Positions 10,704 through 22,049 of a stretch of 64,000 bases of DNA are shown here, in pieces. This stretch comes from Symsagittifera roscoffensis. Lineage: Eukaryota; Xenacoelomorpha; Acoela; Convolutidae. Position 1 is the stretch's first letter. Every line of letters begins with the position of its first letter. Location: the NCBI RefSeq assembly GCF_963678635.1, contig NC_087065.1:49521011-49585010 (forward strand), in the 5' to 3' direction. The position numbers were made by a program, and so were the translations under genes. The notes below the pieces were generated by a model, which saw nothing but the letters and a program-made list of their open reading frames with translations, did not search any database and was not told the DNA's origin.

Positions 10704-13700
10704 TTAGGCAAACTTTGAAGTTTTCTGTACTTATGACTTTTTTACTAGTACTTTTTTGACCAGAAGTTTTTTTTTCGCTCTGTTTTTAAGATCAGTCTGT
10801 TTTTTTTCACCTAGTCACCACTTTCTACTTCATTTTTTCATATCATTGTTGGGTCTAAAAATTGTCAAGTTTTTTGATAACTTGTGTTTCGTTTCTATAA
10901 AAGAGCAGTATTTTTTCGCGTTTTGATTTTGATTTTTGTCTCTGATTTCAGCTCACTTCCACTTGGAAAAGGAAAGCAAACTTAACTATCGATAAGCAGA
11001 AGTGTTTAAGTCACAGAAAAGGTGATCAAATTCTTATCCGAGTATGGAATTTGGTTATCAAATTTACCTGCAAAAAAAGGTTAACCTATTGATTCAGTTT
11101 CCACAAATTCTTTTTTTATCAAAAAAATGTTGATTTTTTTTCAAGTTCAGTTTTTTTTTGTTAAAAGAAAGACAAACTGCATTATCAATCAGTAAAATTA
11201 TAAAGGGCACATAAATAACTTCAGATTTCCCAAGGGAAACAATATTTGTATGCTGTTTTCTCTAGTTGGACTGAAATCATCAAAAAATGCCAATTATAAT
11301 TTAGTCTAAAAATTCAAAGATCTTTAAATTTATTTATTGCTTTCGTTGAAATGCGGAAATTGAGATTTTTTAAAAAACGAGTCCGTATTTTTGTTTGTTG
11401 ACTTATGTTCAAAGACTCTTTTTGAAGTGTCTGACGGCTATAATTTATGACAAATCAGTGGCCTTATAGATTGTTTAAAATCTTGCTGTCAACCAACAGA
11501 TAGGTACAACACTACCCACTGTAAGTAGGGTTTTTGCGAAATGATCACCGTTTCCCACCTATTAAATGCCAGTGAACGAAGTAGAGACACTTATTTAGGT
11601 AGTGTGGTGTTTAAAATGTTTGCTGTAGTTGCTTTGATTTTCGACTTATGCAGAAATTCAAAATAGTTTCAAATGCTTGAAGAAAAGTAAATTACGCTCT
11701 CAAGAAACCAAAATCGATGCTTTCAGCCTAGTCCTTTCTAGGCTCGATGTTTTCAACTCGATGACTTCAGCCTCAAACCTGAAGTAAAATTAATTATTTG
11801 TTTCAGCCTAGTCCTTTTCAAAAATGTAAAATCAATTTTAGTTTCAATCATTTTTAGGCTATGTTGCAAACAAAATGAAGATCGTTAGAAAAATGTCCGG
11901 ATATGCTGAAACCCTGTTCGAATAAAAAAAATTTTCCTGAAAGTTGATGCACTCCTCGCCACGTAAACCTGCCTTTGACATCGAAATCAGAAATTGCTTG
12001 CAAGTTTTAATTCAGAATTTCAATTATAAAGTCAGTTTTGAAGAAGTATAGATATCTTAGATGTCAGTCTCTCGTCATTTCAAATTAGCAATTCAAAGGA
12101 TGTAAGATGACAGAAAACACACCCTTTTTGTTAAAAAAGTCATAACATATCTCCACTGGGCCGTGCAAAAAAAGTCGAGACAGTTCAAACATACCAGATT
12201 TTGGTCAAACATGCCAAAAAGTATCAAATATTGCTAAAAAAAAACTGAAACCAAATCCAAGCTTTTCGATACGGGTCATTTTTTGTGAGCGTTGAAAATT
12301 GGACAAGTTTTTCTCTGTAAATCAATGTTTTTGTGAGTTTAACTTCTATATTAAATTTTTTTGTTCAAAAACTGATTTTGTTATGCAAGATTTTGTATTT
12401 TTTTTGCTGTTCAATTGTAGCACCGTTAGCTGAGATTTTCACGTAAAGTTTTTTTTATCAATTTAACCTTTTGGCTACACTGATTGAATGTCGTGGCTCG
12501 CAATCCAATCTAGACTCGTAGTTTTTTATTTCAATACTTAGAGCTTTTTTGGATCTTCATCTGTGTTATGTCTGTCTCAAGCTTTTCACATGGTGGAGGA
12601 AAAAACCAAAAAGTTCACTTTTTAAAAGTCGATTAACATAGTTCAGAATTTACTATAAGTCGTGATGATATTTCTGTCATTTTCTTTGGGGAATAGTCTT
12701 AAGTTTTGTTGAAGCTCAAACATACTTTTCGCGGTTTGACTTTTGATTCTTTGAAGCTCAGTTCGTTGCATTTAATAAAAGAAAGGCAGTTTCTACTATC
12801 GAATGGCAAAAGGGTATAACCACAAAAAAACTAAATTTGCTGTTTTTCGTCTTTTAGAAGACTTTAAGTTGTCTTTAACTTGAGCCTGTAGTTGAGGTTG
12901 CAAGTGAATTGATAAATTTAACAAAATTAAAATAAAAAAAAAATTTGCTATTTTATTTCAAATATTTTGGTCGTCAAGTACTAATACAAAAGCAGTAAAA
13001 AACGCAAGGGATGATGAAAACCCAAAAAAAATTATAAACAGGAGTCTTTACAAAATTTGATCCATGTATGCACAATTTGATAGGCTTTTTTCAGCAAAGT
13101 AGAAAATAGTGTTTTGAAACACAAGCTATCTAAACTTCAGCACATTCATCGGTGTTTTGACTTTCACGCAGCTTGTGTTTGAAAACACTATTTTCTACTT
13201 TACAAAATTTGATCCGTTCATGCACTTTTTGATAGGCTTTAATTTTCAGCAAAGTGGAAAATAGTGTTTTGAAACACAAGCTGCCTGAAGGTCATACAGA
13301 AAAGTGTGCTGAAGTGTTAACTTAACTGAAGGTTTCCTGTTACGAAAAATTTTTTTCCGATTTTTTTCTGGTACTTTTTTTATTAAATGGTTTCCGCTCT
13401 CAAGTTATAAGATCAGTCCTTTTTTTCTCAGCTTCCTCCTTTTTTGCATGGAGGATGTGGATGACGCCTTGCCGTAGCGTGTTTGCCAATAATCTGAAGG
13501 AGAAAGCTATTATTACTTTTCTACTGCGAGTTATAACGAGCGCAAAGACATCAAGTAGAATTGCCTAATCTAAACAACTTCGAAGTTGAAGATTTTTATT
13601 TCGACTGGAAAATTCCTCTCCCTCTACTTAAAAGCGCAACTGACTTCTTAGAAGTTTTGAATTGAACTGATCAAGTGCTATAAAAAGTATTCTCCCGCAA

Positions 13701-13960
13701 ATAAGGATTTTTTACAGTTTATACAAGAATGTAATTTATGTATAAAAAGTTCTGCAAAAATTTGATACTTCGTTTGAGTTTGTCTTGAAAATTTTTGGGA
13801 AAAACCATAAATTGGAGTCTTTGATGAAGATCCTGTCAAACTCGCGAATGCGACTGTAGAATTCTGCAAATTAGAAAGTTTTTCAGTGTTTTGACCCAAC
13901 ATCTGCGTAATAGTCAGAAATACAGACAGATAAACTGCTGAATTGTTGATCATGCATTTC
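10704..13960 (+). repeat. alpha1 unit of the complex array (3.26 kb)
   Basis: Bounded by 'ttaggcaaa.tttgaagttttctgtactta' at each end. Landmarks in order: 'cacctagtcaccactttc' (10807), 'atcgataagcagaag' (10988), 'actgcattatc' (11172), alpha-type 'gataggtacaacactaccc' (11500), 'cttagatgtcagtctctcgtc' (12055), 'ggctacactgatt' (12472), 'ttcacatggtggagg' (12586), 'ggtcgtcaagta' (12970), a 32-bp-arm inverted repeat (13096-13201), and the short PxRSVFANNL frame (13453). This is the most complete alpha unit. No known transposase, RT or integrase motif was found on either strand. Confidence 0.85.
13096..13201. repeat. 32-bp-arm inverted repeat within alpha units (type copy)
   Basis: Left arm 13096-13127 and right arm 13170-13201 are reverse complements at 31 of 32 positions, with a 42-bp loop. 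The left arm sequence then recurs in direct orientation from about 13252, giving a direct-inverted-direct triplet. Equivalent hairpins occur in alpha2, alpha3, alpha4 and alpha5. alpha0 has only the direct form. Confidence 0.85.
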
Positions 13961-16328
13961 TTAGGCAAACTTTGAAGTTTTCTGTACTTATGACTTTTTT
14001 ACTAGTACTTTTTTGACCAGAAGTTTTTTTTTCGCTCTGTTTTTAAGATCAGTCTTTTTTTTCACCTAGTCACCACTTTCTACTTCATTTTTTCATATCA
14101 TTGTTGGGTCCAAAAATTGTCAAGTTTTTTGATAACTTGTGTTTCGTTTCAATAAAAGAGCAGTATTTTTTTGCGGTTTGATTCTGATTTTTGTCTCTGA
14201 TTTCAGCTCACTTCCACTTGGAAAAGGAAAGCAAACTTAACTATCGATAAGCAGAAATGTTTAAGTCACAGAAAAGGTGATCAAATTCTTATCCGAGTAT
14301 GGAATTTGGTTATCAAATTTACCTGCAAAAAAAGGTTAACCTATTGATTCAGTTTCCGCAAATTCTTTTTTTATCAAAAAAATGTTGATTTTTTTTTCAA
14401 GTTCAGTTTTTTTTGTTAAAAGAAAGACAAACTGCATTATCAATCAGTAAAATTATAAAGGGCACAAAAATAACTTCAGATTTCCCAAGGGAAACAATAT
14501 TTGTATGCTGTTTTCTCTAGTTGGACTGAAATCATCAAAAAATGCCAAATATAATTTAGTTAAAAAATTCAAAGATCTTTAAATTTGTTTATTGCTTTCG
14601 TTGAAATGCGGAAATTGAGATTTTTTAAAAAACGAGTCCGTATTTTTGTTTGTTGAATTATGTTCAAAGACTCTTTTCCAAGTGTCTGACGGCTATAATT
14701 TATGACAAATCAGTGGCCTTATAGATTGTTTAAAATCTTGCTGTCAACCAACAGATAGGTACAACACTACCCACTGTAAATAGGGTTTTTGCGAAATGAT
14801 CACCATTTCCCACCTATTAAATGCCAGTGAACGAAGTAGAGACACTTATTTAGGTAGTGTAATGTTTAAAATGTTTGCTGTAGTTGCTTTGATTTTCGAC
14901 TTATGCAGAAATTCAAAATAGTTTCAAATGCTTCAAGAAAGGTAAATTACGCTCTCAAGAAACCAAAATTGATGCTTTCAGGCTAGTCCTTTCTAGGCTC
15001 GATGTTTTCAACTCGATGACTTCAGCCTCAAACTTGAAGCAACATTTTTTATTTGCTTCAGCCTAGTCCTTCTTTCAAAAAGTAAAATTACTTTTAGTTT
15101 CAATCATTTTTAGGCGATGTTGCAAACAAAATGAAGTTCTTTAGAAAAATGTCCGGACATGCTGAAACCCTGTTCGAATATAAAATTTTTCCTGAAAGAT
15201 GATGCACTCCTCGCCACATAAACCTGCCTTTGACATCGAAATCAGAAATTGCTTGCAAGTTTTAATTCAGAATTTCGATTTTTGAAGCTCAGTTTTAATG
15301 CGTTGCATTTAATGAAAGAAAGGCAGTTTCTACCATCGAATGGCAAAAGTGTATGACCACAAAAAACTAAATTTGCTGTTTTTTGTCTTTTAGAAGACTT
15401 TAAGTTGTCTTTAACTTCAGCCTGTAGTTGAGGTTGCAAGTGAAATGATAAATTCAGCCAAATTGAAACAAAAAAATTTGCTATTTTATTTCAAACATTT
15501 CGGTCGTCAAGTACTAATACACAAGCAGTAAAAAATGCAAGGGATGATGAAAACCCGAAAAAAAATCATAAACAGGAGTCTTTAAAAAATTTGATCCATG
15601 CATGCACAATTTGATAGGCTTTTTTTCAGCAAAGTAGAAAACAGTGTTTTGAAACACAAGCTAATTAAACTTCAGCACAATCATCGGTGTTTTGATTTTC
15701 ACGCAGCTTGTGTTTCAAAACATTATTTTCTACTTTACATAATTTGATCCGTTCATGCACTATTTGATAGGCTTTAATTTTCAGCAAAGTAGAAAATAGT
15801 TTTTTGAAACACAAGCTGCTTGAAGGTCATACAGATGAGTCTGCTGAAGTGTTAATTTAACTGAAGGTTTCCTGTTACGAAAAATTACTTCCGATTTTTT
15901 TCTGGTACTTTTTTATTAAATGTTTTCCGCTCTCAGGTTATAAGATCAGTCCTTTTTTCTCCGCTTTCTCCTTTTTTGCATGGAGGATGTTGAAGATGCC
16001 TCGCCGTAGCGTGTTTGCCAATAATCTGAAGGAGAAAGCTATTATTACTTTTCTACTGCGATTTATAACGAGCGCAAAACATCAAATAGAACTGCCTAAT
16101 CTAAACAACGTTGAAGAAATGCTGAAGAACTATGTTTCGACTGGAAAATTCCTCTCCCTCTACTTAAAAGCGCAACTGACCTCTTAGAAGTTTATTTATG
16201 TATATTATGTATAAAAAGCTCTGCATAAAACTTGATACTTTGCCTGCGTTTGTCCTGAAAATTTTTGGGAAAAACCATAAATTGGAGTCTGTGATGAAGA
16301 TCCTGCCCAATTCGCGATCATGCATTTA
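13961..16328 (+). repeat. alpha2 unit with internal deletion (2.37 kb)
   Basis: It follows alpha1 closely through the alpha-type 'gataggtacaacactaccc' near 14755. Around 15275 the sequence jumps from 'cagaatttcga' to 'tttttgaagctcag'. That removes the roughly 0.8 kb block with the 'cttagatgtcagtc', 'ggctacactgatt' and 'ttcacatggtggagg' landmarks. The inverted repeat (15631-15662 / 15705-15736) and the longest intact copy of the short frame (15987-16187, 66 codons) are present. Confidence 0.8.
15987..16187 (+). other. Recurrent short open frame in alpha units (66 codons, best copy)
   Basis: The frame starts at TTG (15987) or ATG (15996) and contains PRRSVFANNLKEKAIITF. The same peptide core is readable in alpha1 (13455), alpha3 (21510), alpha4 and alpha5, usually from an ATG-TGG start. 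In most copies it stops after about 40 codons. I do not recognise the peptide. It may be a remnant of an exon or element ORF, or simply a neutral open frame copied by amplification. No splice or promoter evidence was seen. Confidence 0.25.
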
Positions 16329-18847
16329 TTGGGCAAAAATTGAAGTTTTCTGTACTAACGACTTTTTTACTAGTACCTTTTTGACCAAAAGTTTTTTTTT
16401 CGCTCCGTTTTTAAGATCATTCTTCTATTTTTTCACCTAGTCACCATTTTTATTTAGTTTTTATACTTTATATACTTTAAATACAAATTATACTTTATAT
16501 ACTTCATTTTTTCATATCATTGTTGGGTTCAAAAATTGTCAGGTTTTTTGATAACTTGTGTTTCAATTGATTTTGATTTTTCTCTCTGATTTAAGCTCAC
16601 TTCCACTTTGAAAAGGAAAGCAAACTTAACTATCGATAAGCAGAAGTGTTTAAGTCACAGAAAAGGTGATCAAATTCTTTTTCGAGTATGGAGTTTGGTT
16701 ATCAAATTTACCTGCAAAAAAAGGTTAACCTATTGATTCAGTTTCCGCAAATTCTTTTTTTTTGTCAAAAAAAAACTATATTTTTTTTCAAGTTCAGTTT
16801 TTTTTGTTAAAAGAAAGACAAACTGCATTATCGATCAGTAAAATTATAAAGGGCAGAAAATTAACTACAGATTTCCCGAGGGAAACAATTTTTGTATCCT
16901 GTTTTCTCTAGTTGGACTGAAATCGTCAAAAAATGGCAATTATAATTTATTCTAAAATTTCAAAGATCTTTAAATTTATTTATTGCTTCCGTTAAAATGC
17001 GGAAATAGAGATTTTTTAAAAAACGAGTCCATATTTTTGTTTGCTTACTTATGTTCAAAGACTCTTTTCCAAGTGTTTGATGGCTATAATTTATGAGAAA
17101 TCAGTGGCCTTATAGACTGTTTATAATCTTGCTGTCACACAAAAGATAGGTACAGCACTATCCGCGGTCGCTAGGTCTTTTGCAAATTGATTGCCGTTTC
17201 TGACCTATTAAGTGTCACTGAACGAATTAAAGACACTTATATAGGTAGTGTGGTGTTTTAAATGTTTTAAATGTTTGCAGTACTTGCTTTGATTTTCGAT
17301 TTATGCACAAATTCAAAATAGTTTCAATTGCCTAAAGAAAGGTCAATTATGCTCCCAAAAAACAAAATTCGATGCTTTCAACCTATTCTTTTCTTGGTTC
17401 GATCATTTAACTCGATAATTTCAGCCTAAAACCCTGTTCAATTAAAGAGTCTTCCTGAAACTTGATGAACTCCTTGCCAAGCCAACATAAACCTGCTTTG
17501 ACATCGAAATCAGAAATGGCTTGCTAGTGTTAGATCAGAATTTTAAAAATTTAGTCATTTTTTGTAAAAGTAAAGATATCTTAGATGTCAGTCTCTCGTC
17601 ATTTCAACTTTTAAATCTATGTAAGATGACAGAAAACACATCCATTTTGTTGAAAAAGTCAAAACGTATCTCAAATGGGCCGTGCAAAAACAGTCGAGAC
17701 AGTTCAAACATTCCAGATTTTGGCCAAACTTGTCAAAAAGTATCAAATTTAGCTCAAAAAATTTTGAAACCGAAACCAAGCTTTCCGATACGTGTGGTTT
17801 TTCGTGAGCGTTAAATAATAGTCTTTTTTCCCTTGTTATTCAAGGTTTTTTGTGAGTTTAGCTTCTGTATTAAATTTCTTTGTTCAAAATATGATTTTGT
17901 TCGGCGAGATTTTGCATAGTTTTCGCCGTTCAATTGTAGCATATTGAATTCGGCTTGGAGTTCGGTTAGCTAAGATTTTGACGTCAAATGTTCTTACAAA
18001 TTTAACCTTTTGGCTACACTGATTTGAACTCGTTGTTTGCAATCGAATCTTGACGCGTAGCTTTTTGTATAATTTAATACTTAGAGCTCTTCTGGAGCTT
18101 CATCTATGTTATGCTTCAAGCTTTTCACATGGCGGAGGAAAAATAAAACAAAAAATTCACTTATTAAAAATCGATGAACGTAGTTCAGAATTTTATTTAG
18201 GTCGTGATGAATTTTCTGTTGTTTTTTCTTGAGGAACAGTTTTAAAATTTGTTCAAGGTCAAACATACACTTCGTGGTTTGACTTTTGCTTTTTCATGCC
18301 TAGTACGTTGCCCTTGTTGAAACGAAAGCTTTTTTCCACTATCGAATTGCAAAAATGTGTGACCACGAAAAACTCCCAGCGAAGTAAAAAGTGATCCTAT
18401 TGATCCAGTATTGTCAGTTGATTTTATTTGATTGAAAAAATGGCGCTCATTAATTTTTTCGAAATTCAAAAACTTTACTGTTATCTATTTTTTCTTTGAA
18501 TTTTGAATATGTTAAAAAAGATTTTTTCAATGAGCAAGCCAATACTTTGTTCTGTGTACTTGCGTTCTTTGACTTTTTTCCAACTGTTTTTTGATTAGGT
18601 TTTTTATCAATTTATGAAACTATGTCAATTTGTGAAAAAACTGAAGGAAAAACATCAATCAAATAGACTTGTGCTATTTTGACTGGATTCTTTTTCCTCG
18701 CTCATATTAAATGCTCTTTAAAGTAAGGTTCGGGTCCTATAATTTATTCCGCTCAAATTTCTTAAGTTGGCATTTTTGTAAGAATCATTTTTCAAATTAT
18801 GAGAACAAAAGACTACTTGCACTGGGTGTAAGCTAAATATGACGACA
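16329..18847 (+). repeat. beta1 unit, truncated (2.52 kb)
   Basis: It is beta type because near 17145 it reads 'gataggtacagcactatccgc' followed by 'ggtcgctaggtc', and near 18125 'cacatggcggagg'. It lacks the distal beta block present at 24.45-26.0 kb: near 18600 it jumps from 'tttttggattaggtttttta' directly to 'ctatgtcaatttgtgaaaa'. It ends at 'gcactgggtgtaagctaaatatg', a beta-specific end shared with beta2 and beta4. Confidence 0.8.
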
Positions 18848-21800
18848 TTAGGCAAAAGTTGAAGTTTTCTGTGCTTACGACTTTTTTACTAGTACTTTAT
18901 TGATCAAAAGTTTTTTTTTCGCTCCGTTTTTAAAATCAGTCTTCTTTTTTTCACCCAGTCACCACTTTCTACTTTTTCGCGGTTTGATTTAGATTTTTCT
19001 CTCTGATTTCAGCTCACTTCCACTTGTAAAAGGAAAGCAAACTAAACTATCGATAAGCAGAAGTGTTTAAGTCACAGAAAAGGTGATCAAATTCTTATTC
19101 GAGTATGGAGTTTGGTTATCAAATTTACCTGCAAAAAAAGGTTACCCTGTTGATTCAGTTTCCGCAAATTCTTTTTTTTATCAAAAAACTGTTGATTTTT
19201 TTTCAAGTTCAGTTTTTTTTTGTTAAAAGAAAGACAAACTGCATTATCGATCAGTAAAATTATAAAGGGCAGAAAATTAACTACAGATTTCCCGAGGGAA
19301 ACAATTTTTGTATCCTGTTTTCTCTAGTTGGACTGAAATCATCAAAAAAGTCCAATTATAATTTAGTCTAAAAATTCAAAGATCTTTAAATTTATTTATT
19401 GCTTTCGTTGAAATGCGGAAATTGAGATTTTTTAAAAAAGGAGTCCGTATTTTTGTTTGTTTACTTATGTTCAAAGACTCTTTTCCAAGTGTCTGACGGC
19501 TATAATTGATGACAAATCAGTGGCCTTATAGATTGTTTAAAATCTTGCTGTCAACCAACAGATAGGTACAACACTACCCGCTGTAGGTAGGGCTTTTGCG
19601 AAATGATCGCCGTTTCCCACCTATTAAATGCCAGTGAACGAAGTAGAGACATTTATTTAGGCAGTGTGGTGTTTAAAATGTTCGCTGTATTTGCTTTGAT
19701 TTTCGACTTATGCAGAAGTTCAAAATAGTTTCAAATGCTTGAAGAAAGGTGAAATTACGCTCTCAAGAAACCAAATTCCATGCTTTCAGGCTAGTCCTTT
19801 CTAGGCTCGATGTTTTCAACTCGATGACTTCAGCCTCAATTTTGAAGCAACATTTTTTATTTGTTTCAGCCTAGTCCTTTTTTTCGAAAAGTAAAATTAA
19901 TTTTAGTTTCAATCATTTTTAGGCTATGTTCGTTAGAAAAATGTCCGGACATGCTGAAACCCTGTTCGAATAAAAAAAATTTCCTGAATGGATGATGCAA
20001 TCCTCGCCACGTAAACCTGCCTTTGACATCGAAATCAGAAATTGCTTGCAAGTTTTATTTCAGAATTTCAATTATAAAGTCAGTTTTTGTAAAAGTTTAG
20101 ATATCTTAGATGTCAGTCTCTCGTCATTTCAAATTTTCTATTCAAAGGATGTAATATGACAGAAAACGCACCCTTTTTGTTAAAAAATTCAAAACATATC
20201 CCCACGGGGCCGTGCAAAAATAGTCGAGACAGTTCAAACATACCAGATTGTGGTCAAACATGTCAAAAAGTATCAAGTATTGCTCAAAAGAAATTTAAAC
20301 CAAATCCAAGCTTTTGGATACGGGTCATTTTTTGTGAGCGTTGAAAGTTAGACAAGTTTTTCTCTGTAAATCAAGGTTTTTGTGAGTTTAACTTCTGTTT
20401 TAAAATTCTTTGTTCAAAAATTGGTTTTGTTCTGCAAGATGTTGTATTTTTTTGCTGTTCAATTGTAGCTTATTGAATTCGGCTTGGAGTGCCGTTAGCT
20501 GAGATTTTCACCTTAAGGTTTTTATCAATTTAACCTTTTAGCTACACTGATTGAATGTCGTGGTTCGCAGTCGAATCTAGACGCGTAGTTTTGTTTTTAT
20601 TTCAAGACTTAGAGCTTTCATCTGTGTTATGTCTGTCTCAAGCTTTTCACATGGTGGAGGAAATAAACCAAAAAGTTCACTTTTTAAAAGTCGATGAACG
20701 TAGTTCAGAATTTACTATAAATCGTGATGATATTTCTGTCGTTTTCTTTGAGGAACAGTCTTAAGATTTGTTGAAGCTCAAACATACTTTTCGTGGTTTG
20801 ACTTTTGATTTTTTGAAGCACAGTTCGTTGCGTTTAATGAAAGAAAGGCAGTTTCTACTATCGAATGGCAAAAGTGTATAACCACAAAAAAAAACTAAAT
20901 TTGCTGTTTTTTGTCTTTTAGAAGACTTTAAGTTGTCTTTAACTTCAGCCTGTAGTTGAGGTAGCAAGTGCAATGATAAATTTAACCAATTTAAAATAAA
21001 AAAATTTGCTACTTTTTTTCAAATATTTCGGTCGTCAAGTACTAATACACAAGCAGTAAAAAATGCAAGGGATGATGAAAACCCGAAAAAAAATCATTAA
21101 CAGGAGTCTTTACAAAATTTGATCCATGCATGCACAATTTGATAGTCTTTTTTTCAGCAAAGTAGAAAACAGTGTTTTGAAACACAAGCTAATTAAACTT
21201 CAGCACAATCATCGGTGTTTTGATTTTCACGCAGCTTGTGTTTCAAAACATTATTTTCTACTTTACATAATTTGATCCGCTCCGCACTATTTGATAGGCT
21301 TTAATTTTCAGCAAATAGAAAACAGTGTTTTGAAACACAAGCTGCTTGAAGGTCATACAGATGAGTGTGCTGAAGTGTTAATTTAACTGAAGGTTTCCGG
21401 TTACGAAAAATTACTTCCGATTTTTTCTGGTACTTTTTTATTAAATGTTTCCCGCTCTCAGGTTATAAGATCAGTCTTTTTTCTCAGCTTCCTCCTTTTT
21501 TTCATGGAGGATGTGGAAGACGCCTCGCCGTAGCGTGTTTGCCAATAATCTGAAGGAGAAAGCTATTATTATGTTTCTACTGCGAGTTATAACGAGCGCA
21601 AAGACATCAAATAGAATTGCCTAATTTAAACAACTTCGAAGTTGAAGAAATGCTGAAGAACTATGTTTCGACTGGAAAATTCCTCTCCCTCTACTTAAAA
21701 GCGCAACTGACCTCTTAGAAGTTTTAAATAGAACTGATCAAGTTCTATAAAAAGTATCCTCCCGCAAATAATGATTTTTTAGAGTTTATACATGTATGTA

Positions 21801-22049
21801 TATTATGTATAAAAAGCTCTGCGTAAAACTTGTTACTGTTTGTCCTTAAAATTTGTCCTGAGAGTCTGTCCTGAAAATTTTTGGGAAAACCATAAATTAG
21901 AGTCTGTGACGAAGATCCTGCCAAATTCGCAAATGATGCGACTGTAGAATTCTGCCAATTAGAAAATTTTTTCAGTGTTTTGAACCAACACCTGCGTCAT
22001 AGTCAAAAATACAGACAGATAAACTGCTCAATTGTTGATTATGCATTTA
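18848..22049 (+). repeat. alpha3 unit (3.20 kb)
   Basis: A nearly complete alpha unit with all landmarks in the alpha1 order: 19049 'atcgataagcagaag', 19560 alpha-type 'gataggtacaacactaccc', 20100 'cttagatgtcagtc', 20540 'gctacactgatt', inverted repeat 21159-21190 / 21233-21264, and the short frame at 21508. The stretch between the start and 'cacctagtcacc' is shorter than in alpha1. Confidence 0.85.
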
